Shown piece after piece: positions 34,230 through 43,138 of a stretch of DNA of 64,000 nucleotides. Source of the DNA: JABDJX01 sp039942715 (GTDB taxonomy: Bacteria; Pseudomonadota; Alphaproteobacteria; Rhodobacterales; Rhodobacteraceae); the NCBI GenBank assembly GCA_039942715.1, contig JBDVBY010000003.1, positions 127,601-191,600 on the forward strand, in the 5' to 3' direction. A program made the position numbers and the translations under genes. Position 1 is the stretch's first letter. The number at the start of each line of letters is the position of its first letter. The notes under the pieces are model-generated. The model saw nothing but the letters and a program-made list of their open reading frames with translations. It was not told the origin of the DNA and did no database searches.

Positions 34230-35099
34230 ATGGACATTAAATCAATCCTTGGCGGGCTCGCTTTTGCGTTCATGTGGTCTTCGGCGTTTACCTCGGCGCG
34301 GATCATCGTGAGCAATGCTCCGCCTTTGTCCATTTCATCCTTGCGATTTTTGATCGCGGGTCTTGTGGCTATCGCAATTGCGCGCGCCATGGGGCAAAGT
34401 TGGCAGCTGACCCGCGATCAATGGAAGCTGACCGTGTTGTTTGGCGTGTGTCAAAACGCTTTGTATCTAGGTCTCAATTTTGTGGCGATGCAAACGGTTG
34501 AGGCATCGCTTGCGGCGATCATCGCCTCCTCGCTTCCGCTTTTGGTTGCCTTAGCAGGATGGGCGATATGGCGAGACAAGGTTGGACCACTGGGAATGAT
34601 AGGGCTGGTCGCTGGCATCATTGGTGTAGTTTTGATCATGGGTACGCGGCTGTCTGCAGGGGTCGATCCAGTGGGTGTGGCTCTTTGCGGCATCGGAGCA
34701 TTGGCACTTACCTTTGCAACACTCGCAGTGCGTGGAGCCTCATCGGGAGGTAATCTGATGATGGTCGTGGGATTGCAAATGCTCGTGGGATCCGCTGCTC
34801 TTGCAGGACCAGCGATTATCTTTGAGACATGGGAAGTGAACTGGACACCGCAGGTGATCGCGGCCTTCGCCTACACTGTGCTTGTGCCCGGAATAATTGC
34901 CACGTTGATCTGGTTCTGGCTGGTTGGGCGCATCGGGGCGGTACGCGCAGCGACATTTCACTTTCTCAACCCATTCCTTGGTGTTGCCGTTGCCGCCGTG
35001 CTTTTGGGCGAGACGCTTGGACCACTTGATGTCGTTGGCGTCGTGATCATTACACTTGGGATCTTGGCCGTTCAGCTTTCAAAACCTGCCGCGCGCTGA
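34230..35099 (+). CDS. EamA/DMT family transporter
   Basis: 289 residues with ten predicted helices in two EamA repeats (about 1-135 and 150-285). The first opens with GLAFAFMWSSAFTSARIIVS; the second carries the conserved end FHFLNPFLGVAVAAVLLGE near 250. Members export amino acids or other metabolites or act as drug/metabolite exporters; the substrate cannot be told. Confidence 0.85.
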   Translation: MDIKSILGGLAFAFMWSSAFTSARIIVSNAPPLSISSLRFLIAGLVAIAIARAMGQSWQLTRDQWKLTVLFGVCQNALYLGLNFVAMQTVEASLAAIIASSLPLLVALAGWAIWRDKVGPLGMIGLVAGIIGVVLIMGTRLSAGVDPVGVALCGIGALALTFATLAVRGASSGGNLMMVVGLQMLVGSAALAGPAIIFETWEVNWTPQVIAAFAYTVLVPGIIATLIWFWLVGRIGAVRAATFHFLNPFLGVAVAAVLLGETLGPLDVVGVVIITLGILAVQLSKPAAR

Positions 35100-35115
35100 C
35101 ACGCTTGTGATCGTC

Positions 35116-35137
35116 TGTCACCTTGTTTTAGGTGACA
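35116..35137. promoter_or_regulatory. Perfect inverted repeat upstream of the ccdA-like gene
   Basis: TGTCACCT-N6-AGGTGACA, 8-bp arms, 31 bp before the ccdA-like start. No T run follows, so an operator for a dimeric regulator is more likely than a terminator. Cognate regulator unknown. Confidence 0.5.
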
Positions 35138-35167
35138 TGAGAGAGCTTTGAGCCGCATAAACCCGGC

Positions 35168-35881
35168 ATGGATTTAGTATTTGGCTACTTTGCCGGACTT
35201 TTGACCCTTATCAACCCGTGCGTTCTGCCCGTGTTGCCGATCGTTTTGGCGACCGCGTTGCAGGCCGGTCGCATGGGCCCGCTTGCACTGGCGGCAGGGA
35301 TGAGCGTGTCGTTCGTTTCTTTGGGTATGCTTGTTGCCGTCGGTGGCCGCGCTTTGGGGATCACAGAAGAAACGATTTCCAATGCCGGGGCAGTTTTGAT
35401 GATTGGCTTTGGCCTGATCTTGCTTGTCCCAAGATTTTCCGCCAGCTTTGCGACCGCGACAGCTGGTGTCGCAGCGCAGGCTGATGCGCAGATTGATCAA
35501 AATGATCGAGATGGCATATCCGGACAGTTCGTTGGCGGCATGCTTTTGGGTGCCGTTTGGAGCCCTTGCATCGGCCCGACACTGGGTGGCGCTATTTCGC
35601 TGGCGAGCCAGGGTGAGAGTTTGCTCCTTGCGACCGGGATCATGATCGCCTTCGCGCTTGGCGTTTCTACTATCATTTTGGTCCTCGGCTATGGCGCCCA
35701 GTCTGCTTTGCGCAAACGTCAAGAGTTTATGCGCAAGATCGCGCATGTGTCGCGCCCCCTTGTGGGCGGTATCTTCATCGCAGTTGGCACAGCCATACTG
35801 TTCAAATTTCACCACGTGATCGAGATATGGGCCTTAGACAACATGCCCGCATGGCTTCTTGATTTTTCCGTATCACTCTAG
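35168..35881 (+). CDS. ccdA: CcdA-type thiol-disulfide transporter (DsbD transmembrane domain family)
   Basis: 237 residues with six helices. The two redox-active cysteines appear in NPCVLPVLP (about residue 18) and WSPCIGPTLGG (about 137), as in CcdA. It carries electrons from cytosolic thioredoxin to periplasmic thiol proteins such as those of cytochrome c maturation. The downstream periplasmic thioredoxin-like protein is its likely acceptor. A perfect inverted repeat sits in its promoter region. Confidence 0.88.
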   Translation: MDLVFGYFAGLLTLINPCVLPVLPIVLATALQAGRMGPLALAAGMSVSFVSLGMLVAVGGRALGITEETISNAGAVLMIGFGLILLVPRFSASFATATAGVAAQADAQIDQNDRDGISGQFVGGMLLGAVWSPCIGPTLGGAISLASQGESLLLATGIMIAFALGVSTIILVLGYGAQSALRKRQEFMRKIAHVSRPLVGGIFIAVGTAILFKFHHVIEIWALDNMPAWLLDFSVSL

Positions 35882-35895
35882 AAAAGGAGGGTCTG

Positions 35896-36303
35896 ATGGA
35901 CCGTCGTCAATTTGTTATCAGCGCTGCCGCTAGCTTAATCGCTGCCCCGGCTTTTGCTGCCAAGAACTACAAAAAGGGTCTGGTCGAGGCCGAACTGGCC
36001 GCAGGCAAAACCGTGTTTGTCGATTTCTATACCGATTGGTGCACAACTTGCCGTTCGCAACAGGCCACCTTGCGCAAACTCAAGAAAGCCAACCCAGCGT
36101 ATGAAGCAAATATCACATTCATTCGTGTGGACTGGGATCGGCACTCAAACTCGAAGCTTTCAAAAAGCCTGAATATTCCGCGTCGCTCGACGCTTGTTGC
36201 TTTAAAGGGTGACAAAGAACTGGGTCGCATCGTGGCCGGCACCAAGCGCGAAGCCATTCAGGCTTTGATGGATACCGCGCTTGCGGCAGCACAGACTGCT
36301 TAA
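35896..36303 (+). CDS. Exported thioredoxin-fold protein
   Basis: 135 residues. The N-terminus MDRRQFVISAAASLIAAPAF has the twin-arginine pattern (RRQF) and a signal cleavage site after AFA, suggesting Tat export of a folded protein. Active site WCTTC in DFYTDWCTTCRSQQ (about residue 50), like the C-terminal domain of DsbD. Starts 14 bp after the ccdA-like gene with AAAAGGAGGGTCTG as ribosome binding site; the two probably form a split DsbD-like reductase. Confidence 0.85.
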   Translation: MDRRQFVISAAASLIAAPAFAAKNYKKGLVEAELAAGKTVFVDFYTDWCTTCRSQQATLRKLKKANPAYEANITFIRVDWDRHSNSKLSKSLNIPRRSTLVALKGDKELGRIVAGTKREAIQALMDTALAAAQTA

Positions 36304-36313
36304 CTGCACAAAC

Positions 36314-36336
36314 AAAAAGGGCCGCGAAAGCGGCCC
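36314..36336 (-). terminator. Rho-independent terminator of hup
   Basis: On the minus strand GGGCCGC-TTTC-GCGGCCC is followed by TTTTTG, 27 bp past the hup stop. The plus strand lacks a T run after the stem, so it serves mainly hup. Confidence 0.88.
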
Positions 36337-36362
36337 TGATCTATCTTGAATGATCAACGCGA

Positions 36363-36650
36363 TCAGTCGTTAACGCTGTCCTTAAGAGCCTTGGCAATGG
36401 TCATCTTGACCACTTTGTCGGCTTCTTTGTGAATCTGCTCGCCAGTGGCTGGGTTGCGCACCATGCGTGCTGGACGCTCGCGGCAGTAGATTTTGCCAAC
36501 GCCTGGAAGGGTCACGGCACCGCCGCCTGATACTTCATCAGTGATCACACCGATGATTGCATCCAGCGCAGATGTCGCTGACTTCTTGTCGCTGTCCATT
36601 TTCTCAGCAAGTGCTGTGACCAGCTGCGTCTTTGTTAGTGGTTTTGCCAT
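36363..36650 (-). CDS. hup: HU-family DNA-binding protein
   Basis: 95-residue nucleoid protein. Helical dimer domain about 1-45 and beta-arm region about 46-80 with the conserved GVGKIYCRERPARMVRNPATG, where the RNPxTG tip kinks DNA. The Cys in KIYCRERPA is unusual. Ribosome binding site GAGGAGAATTCAAC. Own promoter and terminator, so monocistronic. Confidence 0.93.
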   Translation of the reverse strand: MAKPLTKTQLVTALAEKMDSDKKSATSALDAIIGVITDEVSGGGAVTLPGVGKIYCRERPARMVRNPATGEQIHKEADKVVKMTIAKALKDSVND

Positions 36651-36696
36651 GTTGAATTCTCCTCACATATGCCGTTCTTTGTGGCTCATTGCCCTT

Positions 36697-36725
36697 ATTT
36701 AACTGGATATAGAGGTACTACACAA
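36697..36725 (-). promoter_or_regulatory. Candidate sigma70 promoter of hup
   Basis: Minus strand: TTGTGT (36725-36720), 17-bp spacer, TTAAAT (36702-36697), about 47 bp before the hup ATG. Confidence 0.5.
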
Positions 36726-36785
36726 CGGTTTGTGTGCGCGAAAATTGATGATCTAAGCGTTTTTTCGGCGTTTTTCAGCTTATTT

Positions 36786-38264
36786 TCACAGAAAAGCAGT
36801 CTCTTCAAAGGATCTAAGCTTACGAGAATGGATTCTTTCCAGTGGCATCTCGCGCAGTTTCTCCATGGCGCGAATCCCGATTAACAGGTGTCTGGTGACC
36901 TGAGAGCGGTAAAAATCAGACGCCATACCAGGTAATTTCAACTCTCCGTGCAGCGGTTTGTCGGACACGCATAGTAATGTACCATAGGGAACGCGGAAGC
37001 GAAAACCGTTGGCAGCAATCGTCGCGCTTTCCATATCAAGGGCGATGGCTCGGCTTTGACTTAGTCGCTGAACCGGGCCGGATTGGTCGCGCAGCTCCCA
37101 ATTTCGATTATCAATTGTGGCCACGGTACCAGTACGCATCACGCGTTTCAGCTCGAAGCCTTCCAACTCGGTCACATCTTCCACCGCCTCTTCCAAGGCG
37201 ACCTGCATTTCCGCCAACGCCGGGATTGGCATCCAAACTGGCAAATCATCGTCCAGAACGTGATCGTCGCGCAAATACCCATGTGCGAGAACGAAATCAC
37301 CGAGCCGCTGGGTGTTGCGCAGCCCCGCACAGTGCCCAACCATCAGCCAGGCATGCGGGCGCAAAACGGCAATATGATCGGTGGCAGTTTTTGCATTTGA
37401 AGGGCCGACACCAATGTTCACCAATGTGATGCCTGCCCCACCTTTGCGCTTGAGGTGATAGGTCGGCATTTGCGGCAACTTATCTGGCTTTGGCATCGGG
37501 GTGACCGCGTCAGTGATCTCAACGTTCCCAGGCCCTACAAAGCTGGTGTAGCCACTGTCAGGATCGCCCAGCACTTCGCGCGCATAGGCTTCAAACTCAT
37601 CGACATAAAACTGATAGTTGGTGAATAGTACGTGGTTCTGAAAATGCACCGCTTCCGTCGCCGTGTAGTGTGATAGACGCGCCAACGAATAGTCCACGCG
37701 TTGCGCGGTAAACGGTGCCAAGGGACGCGCGCCATCAGCGTAAGTGAAATCCATACCGTTCACAATGTCGTCGTTCATACTGGCCAGATCGGGCACATCA
37801 AACACGTCTCGCAACGTGAAATCACCACCACCTTCTTGCGGCACAGTGAGTGTTGGATCATTGGCCACCGCAAAGTGCAGAGGCATCGGAGTAGCTGAAA
37901 CGCCCACCTGAAGTGGCATGCCATGGTTCTTAAGCAAAAGGCCAATCTGCTGAACTAGGTAATGTTCGAATAGATCCGGGCGCGTTATCGTTGTGGCGTA
38001 CCGCCCCGGCTCCACCACATGACCAAAGCTAAGCCGGGTATCTGTTGTTGCGAAGCTCGTCGTCGTCAGGCGCACCTCGGGATAGAAAGCGCGGACACGT
38101 TGCTTAGGCATCCCGTTCGCCAAAGCATCCGTGAACTGGTCACACAAAAACCGCGTGGCTGTCTGGTAAAGTTCTTTAAGTCGCACAACGACAGCTTCGG
38201 CATCAGCAAACGCCTCGTGATCGGGAACTTCAGGCAACAAAACGCGCTTAGGGTTCGGTGTCAT
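36786..38264 (-). CDS. amn: AMP nucleosidase
   Basis: Splits AMP into adenine and ribose 5-phosphate. 492 residues, the size of the long bacterial Amn: N-terminal domain (about 1-180), then a nucleoside-phosphorylase-like catalytic domain with VNIGVGPSNAKTATDHIAVL (about 277-296), MVGHCAGLRN near 308, and LDMESATIAANGFRFRVPYG near 425, whose Glu binds ribose. Lies 36 bp after ade on the same strand, so AMP to adenine to hypoxanthine could be made from one message. Confidence 0.93.
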   Translation of the reverse strand: MTPNPKRVLLPEVPDHEAFADAEAVVVRLKELYQTATRFLCDQFTDALANGMPKQRVRAFYPEVRLTTTSFATTDTRLSFGHVVEPGRYATTITRPDLFEHYLVQQIGLLLKNHGMPLQVGVSATPMPLHFAVANDPTLTVPQEGGGDFTLRDVFDVPDLASMNDDIVNGMDFTYADGARPLAPFTAQRVDYSLARLSHYTATEAVHFQNHVLFTNYQFYVDEFEAYAREVLGDPDSGYTSFVGPGNVEITDAVTPMPKPDKLPQMPTYHLKRKGGAGITLVNIGVGPSNAKTATDHIAVLRPHAWLMVGHCAGLRNTQRLGDFVLAHGYLRDDHVLDDDLPVWMPIPALAEMQVALEEAVEDVTELEGFELKRVMRTGTVATIDNRNWELRDQSGPVQRLSQSRAIALDMESATIAANGFRFRVPYGTLLCVSDKPLHGELKLPGMASDFYRSQVTRHLLIGIRAMEKLREMPLERIHSRKLRSFEETAFL

Positions 38265-38300
38265 CTCATATCCTGCCGTGTCTTTGGAGTCGCCATGCCA

Positions 38301-40100
38301 CTACGCCCCGCTTTCAAATAAATCGGTCAACTGGAACGTTTCGACATCCACCAACCCAAGGTCCGAAATCCGCAAACTTGGAATGACCACCAGAGCCAAA
38401 AGCGAATGTTGCATATAAGCGTTGTTCAACGTGCACCCACAAGCCGCCATCGCAGCAACCATCTTGTCGGCATTTGCAGCAACATCATGCGCGGGCCGAT
38501 CAGACATCAAACCTGCGATAGGAAGCTCGACCAGAGCCAGCTCTTCACCGTCTTTCCAAACCGTTACACCACCTCCGACCTCGCCCAGCCGGTTCGCCGC
38601 CTGTGCCATTGCCGCGCGGTCGGTTCCCACCACAATCATATGGTGACTGTCATGTGCGACCGTGGAGGCAATTGCCATTTTGCCCTGATACCCAAAGCCC
38701 GACACAAATCCATTGACCACATCGCCCGTTGCGCGATGCCTTTCGACCAAAGCGATCTGGCACACGCCGCTTTCACCTTCAACAACACCATCCACAACGG
38801 GCAGGTTGGCGGTCAAAGCTTCGGTAGGCGCTTGATTTTCGACAACCCCAATTACTTTGACAGTCACCGCGTTTTTGCCCTCTGGCGCGTCAATCTCAAA
38901 GTTAGACGCACCAAGCGTCTTGCCGAGACGTACCGTATCGCGCGCATCATCTGGCCAATTCAAGTGCGGGCACTCCACCGTTATCGTCCCCTGCTCAGCA
39001 ACGGTCCGCCCACGTGCAATCACATGTTCAATTGGCAGCGTCACAAGATTAGAGGTCAGAATCACATCCGCACGCCGACCTGGAGCAATCGAACCCAACT
39101 CGCGCTCAAGTCCAAAGTGCGTGGCCGTGTTAATCGTCGCCATCTGCAAAGCAATCAACGGATCACACCCGCAGTCAATCGCGTGACGCACAACACGGTT
39201 CATATGCCCATCATTAACCAATGTGCCCGAATGGCAATCATCTGTGCACAAAATGAAATTGCGAGGGTCCAATCCTTTCTCCGTCACCGCCGTGATCTGG
39301 CTTTCGACGTCGTACCACGCAGAGCCAAGACGCATCATCGAACGCATACCCAAACGCACCCGCGCTATCGCATCTGCCTCGGCCGTCCCCTCATGATCAT
39401 CCGCCGGACCACCCGCAGCATAAGCCGAAAATGCCACACCTTTGTCAGGAGAGGCATAATGCCCACCGACGGTTTTGCCCGCGTTCTGCGTCGCCCCGAT
39501 CTCGGCCAACATCTTTGCATCGCCATTGATCACACCGGGAAAGTTCATCATCTCACCTAACCCGATGATCCCCGGCCAAGACATCGCCTCTGCCACATCT
39601 TCAGGCGAAATTTCGAACCCAGTCGTTTCCAGTCCGGGGGCCGAAGGCGCACACGACGGCATTTGCGTAAAGATGTTGATCGGCTGCAGAAGCGCTTCGT
39701 CATGCATCAAGCGCACACCGCGCAGACCCAGCACATTGGCAATCTCATGTGGATCGGTAAACATGCTCGTCGTGCCATGCGGGATCACAGCAGCAGCAAA
39801 TTCAGCCGGAGTGAGCATGCCGCTTTCAATATGCATGTGCCCATCACAAAGCCCCGGGATCAGATAAGCCCCATCAGCCTCAATCACACGCGTGGTATCC
39901 CCAATGCAATGCGATGCATCAGGGCCAACATAGGCAAAACGCCCGGCGACAATACCGACCTCCCAGCCATCCAATACTTCACGCGACTGCACATTCACCA
40001 GCCGCCCCCCACGAATCACCAGATCTGCAGATGCGCGCCCGGCCGCAACAGCCACAAGCGCGGCCGCACTTTCAGCCCAAGTTTTAAGGGTATGTTCCAT
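38301..40100 (-). CDS. ade: Adenine deaminase
   Basis: Deaminates adenine to hypoxanthine. 599 residues. Amidohydrolase metal motifs: GHMHIES (about residue 84), HGTTSMFTDPHEIANVLG (about 108-125), and the catalytic region LCTDDCHSGTLVNDGHMNR near 285. The C-terminal domain of the AdeC type follows (GFGYQGKMAIASTVAHDSHH near 495). The ATG at 40100 fits the family; a TTG nine codons upstream is possible. Confidence 0.92.
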   Translation of the reverse strand: MEHTLKTWAESAAALVAVAAGRASADLVIRGGRLVNVQSREVLDGWEVGIVAGRFAYVGPDASHCIGDTTRVIEADGAYLIPGLCDGHMHIESGMLTPAEFAAAVIPHGTTSMFTDPHEIANVLGLRGVRLMHDEALLQPINIFTQMPSCAPSAPGLETTGFEISPEDVAEAMSWPGIIGLGEMMNFPGVINGDAKMLAEIGATQNAGKTVGGHYASPDKGVAFSAYAAGGPADDHEGTAEADAIARVRLGMRSMMRLGSAWYDVESQITAVTEKGLDPRNFILCTDDCHSGTLVNDGHMNRVVRHAIDCGCDPLIALQMATINTATHFGLERELGSIAPGRRADVILTSNLVTLPIEHVIARGRTVAEQGTITVECPHLNWPDDARDTVRLGKTLGASNFEIDAPEGKNAVTVKVIGVVENQAPTEALTANLPVVDGVVEGESGVCQIALVERHRATGDVVNGFVSGFGYQGKMAIASTVAHDSHHMIVVGTDRAAMAQAANRLGEVGGGVTVWKDGEELALVELPIAGLMSDRPAHDVAANADKMVAAMAACGCTLNNAYMQHSLLALVVIPSLRISDLGLVDVETFQLTDLFESGA

Positions 40101-40181
40101 CCCCGAAAATCCCACCAATTTCGACAAGCTTCAAGCCCTCATTGACTGGAACTCCTCCACAAATCGCGCCAAAGTCAATTC

Positions 40182-41027
40182 ATGACCAAAACTTTGCTTT
40201 CCATCGGCCACGGCTTTTCCGCCCGCGCGCTCGCGCCCCTGCTGTTAAAACGCGGCTGGACCATCATCGGCACGACGCGAGGCGCAGAAAAAGCCTCCGT
40301 TCTTCAAACCGAGGGCGTAACGCCGCTGATTTGGCCGGGAAACCCGCTACCGATCGAGAAGGCAACGCACCTGCTTACCTCTGTTGCACCGGGCAAGGAC
40401 GGCGACCCTGTTTTGAACGAAGTCTTTGATGCTCTTAAGAATGCCAAACATCTGGAATGGGTCGGCTACCTCTCTACCACCGGTGTTTACGGCGACCATG
40501 GCGGTGGCTGGGTTGATGAAAACGCCTCTCTCACACCCGCCACAAAACGCGGTCAAGCGCGTGTTGAGGCCGAAGCCGCATGGGCGCGCCTTGGACTACC
40601 CCTACACATCTTTCGCCTTGCCGGCATCTATGGCCCCGGCCGCGGCCCATTTGCAAAAGTGCGCGCAGGCACGGCGCGACGCATCATCAAAAAAGACCAA
40701 GTCTTTAGCCGAACCCACGTCGAAGACATCGCGCAGATCGTCCTCGCCTCAATCGACAAGCCAAATCCCGGTGCAGCGTATAATGTTTGCGACGACAACC
40801 CAGCCCCGCCACAAGACGTGATCGCCTACGCCGCCGAACTCTTAGGGCTGCCAATTCCGTCCGAAGTCGCCTTTGAGGACGCAGAGATGACACCAATGGC
40901 GCGTAGCTTTTACTCAGACAGCAAAAAAGTCCGCAACGACCGGATCAAAGACGAACTGGGCGTCAAGCTTATTTACCCCACTTATCAAGCGGGCTTGAAA
41001 GCCTTGCTAAAGGCAGAGACTTCTTAA
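40182..41027 (+). CDS. SDR/NAD-dependent epimerase-like protein (YeeZ type)
   Basis: 281 residues. Atypical nucleotide-binding start LLSIGHGFSARALAPLLLKR (GxGxxA), then WVGYLSTTGVYGDHGGGWVD (about 86-105) and FRLAGIYGPGRGPFAK near 147, as in the YeeZ/SDR_a5 group. No clear catalytic YxxxK seen. The enzyme activity is not established for the group. Divergent from ade. Confidence 0.75.
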   Translation: MTKTLLSIGHGFSARALAPLLLKRGWTIIGTTRGAEKASVLQTEGVTPLIWPGNPLPIEKATHLLTSVAPGKDGDPVLNEVFDALKNAKHLEWVGYLSTTGVYGDHGGGWVDENASLTPATKRGQARVEAEAAWARLGLPLHIFRLAGIYGPGRGPFAKVRAGTARRIIKKDQVFSRTHVEDIAQIVLASIDKPNPGAAYNVCDDNPAPPQDVIAYAAELLGLPIPSEVAFEDAEMTPMARSFYSDSKKVRNDRIKDELGVKLIYPTYQAGLKALLKAETS

Positions 41028-41029
41028 CG

Positions 41030-41081
41030 TTCATCTATTCAAAAATACTCCGGGGAGGCCTGGAGGGGCTGGCCCCTCCAG
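41030..41081. repeat. REP-like palindromic intergenic element
   Basis: A 10-bp perfect stem (CTGGAGGGGC/GCCCCTCCAG, loop TG) at 41060-41081 preceded by ATCTATTCAAAAATACTCCGG. No T run follows the stem. The sequence resembles short intergenic elements I associate with Roseobacter genomes (recollection). It lies between convergent genes and could end both transcripts. Confidence 0.4.
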
Positions 41082-41103
41082 TTGATCCGCGATCAAAGCG
41101 ACC

Positions 41104-41970
41104 CTAAAAACGCCGCTCGACAACAAATCGAGCGGCATCGCGCAATCCATCTGCGCGTGCATCAAATGACTCCAAGGCAGAAACCGCCTCATTCACCAAT
41201 TCCTCAGCCCGAGTCCGCGCGCCATTTACGCCCAAATGGTCCACAAACGTCGCCTTGCCCGCCCCTGCATCCTTGCCAACACGCTTGCCCGTTTGCGCCT
41301 CATCTCCGGTGACATCCAGCAAATCATCGGCAATCTGAAACGCCAGACCAAGCGCGGTTGCATAGCGCGTCAAAGCAGTCTTATCCCCCTGACCCAAAAT
41401 CGCACCTGCCTCAGCGGACCAACGGATCAAAGCACCGGTTTTGTTCGCTTGCAGTGCAGTGATCTCATCCAGCGACAACCGTTCACGAGCGGTCTCCGCC
41501 GCAATATCTTGCGCCTGTCCCAGCACCATGCCCGCAGCACCTGATGCTTTTGCCAAGCTTAATATCAACGCGGCACGCACATCTCCGCTCGCATCCAATC
41601 CGCCCAAAACTTCAAACGCCAAAGTCTGCAAAGCATCACCAGCAAGAATAGCCGTCGCATCATCCCATTTCACGTGAACTGTCGGTTGCCCACGGCGTAG
41701 ATCATCATCGTCCATTGTCGGCAGATCATCGTGCACCAGCGAATAAGCATGAAGACACTCGATCGCGACAGCCGCTTGGATTGTTACCGTGCGCGGTACG
41801 CCAAACAATCCGGCGCTTTCGATCACCAAATACCCGCGCAAGCGTTTTCCACCATTCATGGCATGCGCCATAGCGTGCAAAATCTCGCTTTCGGGCAATT
41901 GATTTAAAACGTTGATTGTCGCTGTGCCTATTTCGACACTTGTCGCGCGGAGTTGGTCTTCAAAGCTCAC
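41104..41970 (-). CDS. ispA: Polyprenyl synthetase, farnesyl diphosphate synthase
   Basis: 288 residues. First Asp-rich motif DDLPTMDDDDLRRGQPT (about 81-97) and second DDLLDVTGD (about 212) are intact; the spacing and length fit short-chain IspA. Makes farnesyl-PP for quinones, undecaprenol and other isoprenoids. GTG start overlapping the xseB stop by four bases. dxs, often next in this order of genes, is not downstream here. Confidence 0.92.
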   Translation of the reverse strand: MSFEDQLRATSVEIGTATINVLNQLPESEILHAMAHAMNGGKRLRGYLVIESAGLFGVPRTVTIQAAVAIECLHAYSLVHDDLPTMDDDDLRRGQPTVHVKWDDATAILAGDALQTLAFEVLGGLDASGDVRAALILSLAKASGAAGMVLGQAQDIAAETARERLSLDEITALQANKTGALIRWSAEAGAILGQGDKTALTRYATALGLAFQIADDLLDVTGDEAQTGKRVGKDAGAGKATFVDHLGVNGARTRAEELVNEAVSALESFDARADGLRDAARFVVERRF

Positions 41971-42209
41971 GATACATCAAGCGGTGCGGTGCCTTTCGGC
42001 TGCCCAGCCTCGTCAAACGTAATCTGAGCCACCTTCTCTTCGGCTTCGGCAAGTTTCTTTTTGCAATGATCCTTTAAGGCCGCACCGCGTTCATAAAGCT
42101 TAATGGAATCCTCAAGCGGCACATCACCAGACTCAAGCTGTCCGACAACAACTTCCAGCTCTTTCATCGCTTGCTCAAAGCTCATTTCAGCTACAGGTGT
42201 TTCGCTCAT
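41967..42209 (-). CDS. xseB: Exodeoxyribonuclease VII small subunit
   Basis: 80 residues, typical small helical subunit: SFEQAMKELEVVVGQLESGD, then VPLEDSIKLYERGAALKDHC and a KLAEAEEKVAQI end. Partners XseA in single-strand DNA degradation. ATGA overlaps on both sides with the HDAC-like gene and ispA. Confidence 0.93.
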   Translation of the reverse strand: MSETPVAEMSFEQAMKELEVVVGQLESGDVPLEDSIKLYERGAALKDHCKKKLAEAEEKVAQITFDEAGQPKGTAPLDVS

Positions 42210-43129
42210 TCGCTTTCCCTCAAGACAATCACATGGGCGGACGTTGCCGCCGCCAGCGCGTGCAAATCATAGCCGCCTTCAAGTGTCGAGACCACACGCC
42301 CGTTCGCATGCGCGCCCGCCAACTCACAAATGGCCTGCGTGACCCAAGTGAAATCCTCCGTCGACCAATTCAGATTTGCCAGCGGATCATCCGCGTGCGC
42401 ATCAAATCCAGCAGAAATAACAATCAACTCGGGCGCAAAATCATCGACTGCAGGCAAAATCTGATCGCCCCAAGCTCGCTTCATCTCAATACCGCCAGTC
42501 ATGGGTGCAAGCGGCACGTTAATTACGTTGTCATGTGCGCCGGTTTCATGCGGTGCACCCGAACCGGGCCAAAGCGGGCTTTGATGCGACGAGACAAAGA
42601 GTGCTCTCTCTTCATCCCACAGCAAATCCTGCGTGCCGTTGCCGTGGTGCACATCGAAATCAAGTACAGCAACGCGACTTAAACCGTGATGGTCCAAAGC
42701 ACGCTTGGCAGCAATCGCAGCATTTCCAAACAGGCAAAAGCCCATCGGCGTCGCGGATTCCGCATGATGCCCCGGCGGGCGCATCGCAACAAAAGCCGTC
42801 TTTGCCTCGCCTGCAATCACCGCATCGACAGCAGCACAACACCCTCCAACTCCGCGCATAGCAGCGTCCAATGAGCCGGGCGACATGTGCGTATCGCCAT
42901 CCAATGAAATGTACCCTTGCGCAGGTACCGAGGCTTCAATCTGCTCAAGGTATCCTTCAGGGTGACACCGCAAAACTTCCGCGCGATCCGCAACAGGGGC
43001 TTCACGCCACTCCAAACCCTCTAGCTTTTTGAGAGCGGGGACTATCGCCTCGATACGCGCAACCTGCTCGGGATGTCCCGGCGGTGTGACATGGTTCAAA
43101 GCAGCATCGTGGGAGTAGATCAGTGTCAT
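42206..43129 (-). CDS. Histone deacetylase family protein (acetylpolyamine/acetyl-lysine deacetylase-like)
   Basis: 307 residues. Zinc deacetylase core: RPPGHHAE (tandem His, about residue 119), DFDVHHGNG (zinc Asp and His, about 158), and SAGFDAHADDP (second zinc Asp, about 242), all intact. C-terminal EGGYDLHAL is typical. Bacterial members deacetylate polyamines or protein lysines; the substrate is open. First gene of an overlapping unit with xseB and ispA. Confidence 0.88.
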   Translation of the reverse strand: MTLIYSHDAALNHVTPPGHPEQVARIEAIVPALKKLEGLEWREAPVADRAEVLRCHPEGYLEQIEASVPAQGYISLDGDTHMSPGSLDAAMRGVGGCCAAVDAVIAGEAKTAFVAMRPPGHHAESATPMGFCLFGNAAIAAKRALDHHGLSRVAVLDFDVHHGNGTQDLLWDEERALFVSSHQSPLWPGSGAPHETGAHDNVINVPLAPMTGGIEMKRAWGDQILPAVDDFAPELIVISAGFDAHADDPLANLNWSTEDFTWVTQAICELAGAHANGRVVSTLEGGYDLHALAAATSAHVIVLRESE

Positions 43130-43138
43130 TCGCGCCCC

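Noticed and set aside
38406..39560. 384-codon frame on the plus strand inside ade
   Set aside because: Antisense shadow of the adenine deaminase frame; His/Arg/Thr-rich and without family similarity.
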